In this document: positions 20,223 to 22,759 of the stretch, piece after piece | How positions within the stretch are numbered: position 1 is the first letter of the stretch | How the letters are laid out: the number at the start of each line of letters is the position of its first letter | Assembly (NCBI GenBank): GCA_964549975.1 | Contig: CAZJWM010000023.1 | Coordinates: 1-22,759 of the forward strand | From: UBA3263 sp964549975 | GTDB lineage: Bacteria; Bacteroidota; Bacteroidia; Bacteroidales; Muribaculaceae | DNA length: 22,759 nt | Reading direction: 5' to 3' | Notes under the pieces: model-generated | Database searches by the model: none | What the model was told of the DNA's origin: nothing | What the model saw: only the letters and a program-made list of their open reading frames with translations | Program-made: the position numbers and the translations under genes

Positions 20223-21759
20223 CAATTCTTCCAACTCCAATTTCCATCGCAATAAACCGATTCACCAGCCGTCTACCGATCCCAACGGACGCATCCCACC
20301 CCACGACAAAGACATCGAGGAGGCCGTGCTCGGCGCTCTGATGCTGGAAAAGGACGCCTACCCCACGGTGTGCGACATCATCGCGCCGGAGACGTTCTAT
20401 GAACCTGTAAACCAGAAAATTTACACGGCCATCCAAACTCTCGGCGCTTCGCAGCAACCCATCGACATGCTCACGGTGGTGGAGCAACTCCGCGCCAACG
20501 GCACCATCGACGAGGTGGGCGGCCCGGTGTTCATCTCGGAGCTGACTTCGCGCGTGGCCTCGGCGGCCAACATCGAATGGCACGCTCGAATCCTGGCGCA
20601 GCAATATCTGGCACGCGAACTCATCATGTTCGCCTCCAACATCAACGCCAAAGCTTTCGACGAGACGAACGACGTCGACGACGTGCTCCAGGAGGCCGAA
20701 GGTCGACTGTTTGAGCTCTCGCAGCGAAACGTGAAAAAGGAGGTGGTGCAAATCGACCCGGTCATCAGCCAAGCCATCGAAACTATCCAAGCCGCCGCCA
20801 ACCGCGAAAGCGGTCTCTCGGGCCTGGCCACGGGATTCACGCAGCTCGACAAGGTGACCTCGGGTTGGCAAAACTCCGACTTGATCATCATCGCCGCACG
20901 TCCCGCCATGGGTAAAACGGCGCTGGTGCTCTCCATGGCCAAAAACATGGCGGTGAACTACAACACCCACGTGGCCGTGTTCTCGCTGGAAATGTCGCGC
21001 TTGCAGCTGGTGAACCGTCTGATTCAAAACGTCTGCGAAATCGAGGGCGAAAAAATCAAATCGGGCCGACTCTCCGACGGCGAATGGAACCAGCTGATGA
21101 CGCGCATCAAGCACCTCTATTCCGCCCCGCTCTACATCGACGACTCCCCCGGCCTGTCGATTCTCGAACTGCGCACCAAGGCGCGCCGACTCGTCCGCGA
21201 AAAGGGCGTGCAGCTGATCATCATCGACTACTTGCAGCTGATGAACGCCTCGGGCATGAAGTTCGGCTCGCGCGAACAGGAGGTGAGCATGATCTCGCGC
21301 TCGCTCAAGCAGTTGGCCAAGGAACTCAACATCCCCATCATCGCGCTGTCGCAGCTCAACCGTTCGGTGGAGTCGCGCAGCGAAGACAAACGCCCGCAGC
21401 TGAGCGACCTGCGTGAATCCGGCGCCATCGAGCAAGATGCCGACATCGTCTGCTTCATCCACCGCCCGGAATACTATCTCCACGGCGCCGCCCGCGAGGA
21501 GGCCACCGACAAACGCGGCCTCGCCGAATTCATCATCGCCAAACACCGTAGCGGTTCCGTGGAAGACGTCAATCTCCGCTTCCGCGCCAAATATGCCCGC
21601 TTCGAAAACTGGAACGACGGCGACAACAATTTCGCCGAAACTTCGTCGGCAGAGTCGGCCATGAACAGCGACTCCTCAACAGACAACGACCCCATAGGCG
21701 GCGCCAATCCCATGACGGGCGGCTCCGCCAATCTCCCCTCAGAGCCCGCGCCGTTCTAA
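20212..21759 (+). CDS. dnaB: Replicative DNA helicase DnaB
   Basis: The 515-residue protein has a DnaB N-terminal domain (about 30-135; IPPHDKDIEEAVLGALML) and a RecA-like C-terminal domain (about 195-460). The latter shows LIIIAARPAMGKTALVLSMA (Walker A), FSLEMS, LIIIDYLQLM (Walker B), SQLNRSVESR and an arginine-finger region near LRESGAIEQDAD. A Ser/Asp-rich tail of about 50 residues follows, as in other Bacteroidetes. It is the hexameric fork helicase loaded through DnaA. ATG 20212 lies inside the end of the GldB-like gene, so translation is probably coupled; the frame's earlier ATG (20191) has no support. There is no intein. Confidence 0.97.
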   Translation: MATDNSSNSNFHRNKPIHQPSTDPNGRIPPHDKDIEEAVLGALMLEKDAYPTVCDIIAPETFYEPVNQKIYTAIQTLGASQQPIDMLTVVEQLRANGTIDEVGGPVFISELTSRVASAANIEWHARILAQQYLARELIMFASNINAKAFDETNDVDDVLQEAEGRLFELSQRNVKKEVVQIDPVISQAIETIQAAANRESGLSGLATGFTQLDKVTSGWQNSDLIIIAARPAMGKTALVLSMAKNMAVNYNTHVAVFSLEMSRLQLVNRLIQNVCEIEGEKIKSGRLSDGEWNQLMTRIKHLYSAPLYIDDSPGLSILELRTKARRLVREKGVQLIIIDYLQLMNASGMKFGSREQEVSMISRSLKQLAKELNIPIIALSQLNRSVESRSEDKRPQLSDLRESGAIEQDADIVCFIHRPEYYLHGAAREEATDKRGLAEFIIAKHRSGSVEDVNLRFRAKYARFENWNDGDNNFAETSSAESAMNSDSSTDNDPIGGANPMTGGSANLPSEPAPF

Positions 21760-21785
21760 GGGCGCAGCTCCTGTTTCGGCAGTGC

Positions 21786-22631
21786 TCACTGACGGTCCAC
21801 GAGCGTAAACTCGGGAGTGCCCTCAGTGGGCACTGTCACGTAAACGGTGGCTCGCATCGGCTTGCCGTCGGGCCCTTTGCCCTGTGTCTCAAACCGATAG
21901 TCCACACCCGTGGGGGTATTGCGTGAGCCCACGGTCAGCGGTTCGCCAAGCGGAAATTTGTAGTCAGCCGTGGCCTGCGTGTAGATATCGCGCTCGGCCT
22001 CGCCAACGCTCTGCTGCTCGGAATAGTCGGCCAAGGGATCGACCTGGCCCTCCACATAGCCGCCCTCAATCAAGAAGCGGCGAATCTCCTGCTGAGCGTG
22101 ACTCAAACGCGCATTACGCACGCCATAGCCTTTCACCACTGTGGCTTGCGGCAAAGCCTTGCGCAAATCCTCCGTGGCCGAGGCGAGACCGCCGCTGCCA
22201 AACGTGGCAAACGTCACCACCGTCTTCCCCGCGAAGTCACACTGACGCAGCAGCGTGCGAATGGGCAGCGCATACGTGCCGCCCCAAATCGGGAAACCGA
22301 GAAACACCGTGGAATAGTCGTCCCACGCCACAGTCAGCGGCTTAATCTCCGGCTGAATGCTGTCGGCCAACTCGCGCTTCCAGCGCACTATCGTCGAATC
22401 ATAATCCAGCGGATACGACTCCACCGGCTCAATGCGCACCAAGTCGGCATCGAGCTGACGCATCAGCTCCTGAGCCACCTGCTGCGTAGCGCCGGTCTGC
22501 GAAAAATAGAGCACCAGAGTCTTCTGCGGCGCCTCCGGCTCAACGGCAGGAGCCTGCGCCTGCTCCTTGTGACCACACGATGCAGCCACCATCGGAGCAA
22601 TAGCCAAAATAGCCAAAATCAATTTCTTCAT
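21786..22631 (-). CDS. Lipoprotein flavodoxin with extra C-terminal domain
   Basis: The 281-residue protein has a lipoprotein signal ending in VAASC, a Pro/Glu/Ala linker, and a flavodoxin domain (about 38-190). The FMN phosphate loop is LYFSQTGATQQVAQEL, and PIWGGTYALPIRTLL and TFATFGSGG mark the flavin-edge loops. About 80 residues beyond the domain (TADYKFPLGEPL, VDYRFETQGK, ATVYVTVPT) are beta-rich and not part of flavodoxin. It would act as an FMN electron carrier or quinone-reductase-like protein in the periplasm; the partner is unknown. Two adjacent ATGs (22634, 22631) are usable; the frame is open to 22688, but the promoter rules that out. Confidence 0.88.
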   Translation of the reverse strand: MKKLILAILAIAPMVAASCGHKEQAQAPAVEPEAPQKTLVLYFSQTGATQQVAQELMRQLDADLVRIEPVESYPLDYDSTIVRWKRELADSIQPEIKPLTVAWDDYSTVFLGFPIWGGTYALPIRTLLRQCDFAGKTVVTFATFGSGGLASATEDLRKALPQATVVKGYGVRNARLSHAQQEIRRFLIEGGYVEGQVDPLADYSEQQSVGEAERDIYTQATADYKFPLGEPLTVGSRNTPTGVDYRFETQGKGPDGKPMRATVYVTVPTEGTPEFTLVDRQ

Positions 22632-22657
22632 CATATCTGAGGTTTCTAAATCACCCA

Positions 22658-22688
22658 CAAATATACAACTTTTCCCCCACCCCTCCAA
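22658..22688 (-). promoter_or_regulatory. Promoter of the flavodoxin gene
   Basis: On the minus strand TTG (22688-22686), a 20-nt spacer and TATATTTG (22665-22658). The start is expected near 22651, about 20 nt before the ATG. Confidence 0.8.
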
Positions 22689-22710
22689 ATCCCCTCACGG
22701 CAGCGCGCCC

Positions 22711-22755
22711 CAATCAGTCCAATTAGCCCAATTGGACCAATTAGACCAATTCGCC
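22711..22755. repeat. Five degenerate 9-nt tandem repeats
   Basis: Units CAATCAGTC, CAATTAGCC, CAATTGGAC, CAATTAGAC and CAATTCGCC follow each other without gaps; all share CAAT at the start and C at the end. The array reaches almost to the window edge, so it may continue. It lies upstream of the flavodoxin promoter. Confidence 0.8.
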
Positions 22756-22759
22756 GGCG

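Noticed and set aside
20089..21546. A 485-codon gene antisense to dnaB
   Set aside because: It is the complementary-strand shadow of dnaB, rich in Val, His, Asp and Arg with no family motif, and dnaB itself is unmistakable.

Overview
The window looks like chromosomal DNA from a GC-rich gut Bacteroidales, most like the Muribaculaceae or a close relative. Four things point there. Several genes are order-typical: NVEALA peptide, DUF4465, DUF4923, a Cbp1-like coiled-coil lipoprotein and a GldB-like lipoprotein. Two secreted proteins end in a type IX-like sorting domain. At least ten intergenic sites match the Bacteroidetes promoter form TTG-N20-TAnnTTTG. The housekeeping genes (dnaA, dnaB, rsmI, nhaD, trkH/trkA) are all of Bacteroidetes type. 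Taxonomy below the order is inference.

Layout. 1-350 (minus): an NVEALA peptide gene followed by the first codons of another secreted protein. 351-808: a gene-free stretch with three copies of a nested palindrome; the third copy is the 5' leader of an orphan AAA ATPase/DUF4143 gene (809-2062). 2125-2540: a strong promoter, about 380 nt of hairpin-rich sequence and a strong terminator, read as an unidentified noncoding RNA. 2628-4090 (minus): a DUF4465 secreted protein behind a complete cobalamin riboswitch. From an almost mirror-image promoter, the plus strand carries a 933-residue secreted protein with one intact and one degenerate SGNH-hydrolase domain (4202-7003), then a GT2 glycosyltransferase (7072-8091).

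8084-13582 (minus): two probable transcription units. One is a Bacteroidales conserved hypothetical gene plus rsmI. The other is a Cbp1-like coiled-coil lipoprotein, a DUF4923 protein, trkH and trkA (potassium uptake). 13602-15153 (minus): nhaD sodium/proton antiporter. 15218-15380 (plus): tRNA-Ala(GGC) with A-tract DNA in front of its promoter and a perfect terminator. 15404-16952 (minus): dnaA with promoter and terminator. 17189-19264 (minus): MCE/MlaD-type lipid-transport protein behind a periplasmic amidase with a SPOR domain. 19288-21759 (plus): a GldB-like lipoprotein overlapping dnaB. 21786-22688 (minus): a lipoprotein flavodoxin, then degenerate 9-nt tandem repeats to the window edge.

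Most of the window is ordinary core genome. The parts worth a second look are the palindrome family tied to the ATPase gene, the unidentified structured RNA, the B12-riboswitch-controlled DUF4465 protein, and the tandem active/dead SGNH protein. No CRISPR array, transposase, integrase, prophage or rRNA gene is visible.
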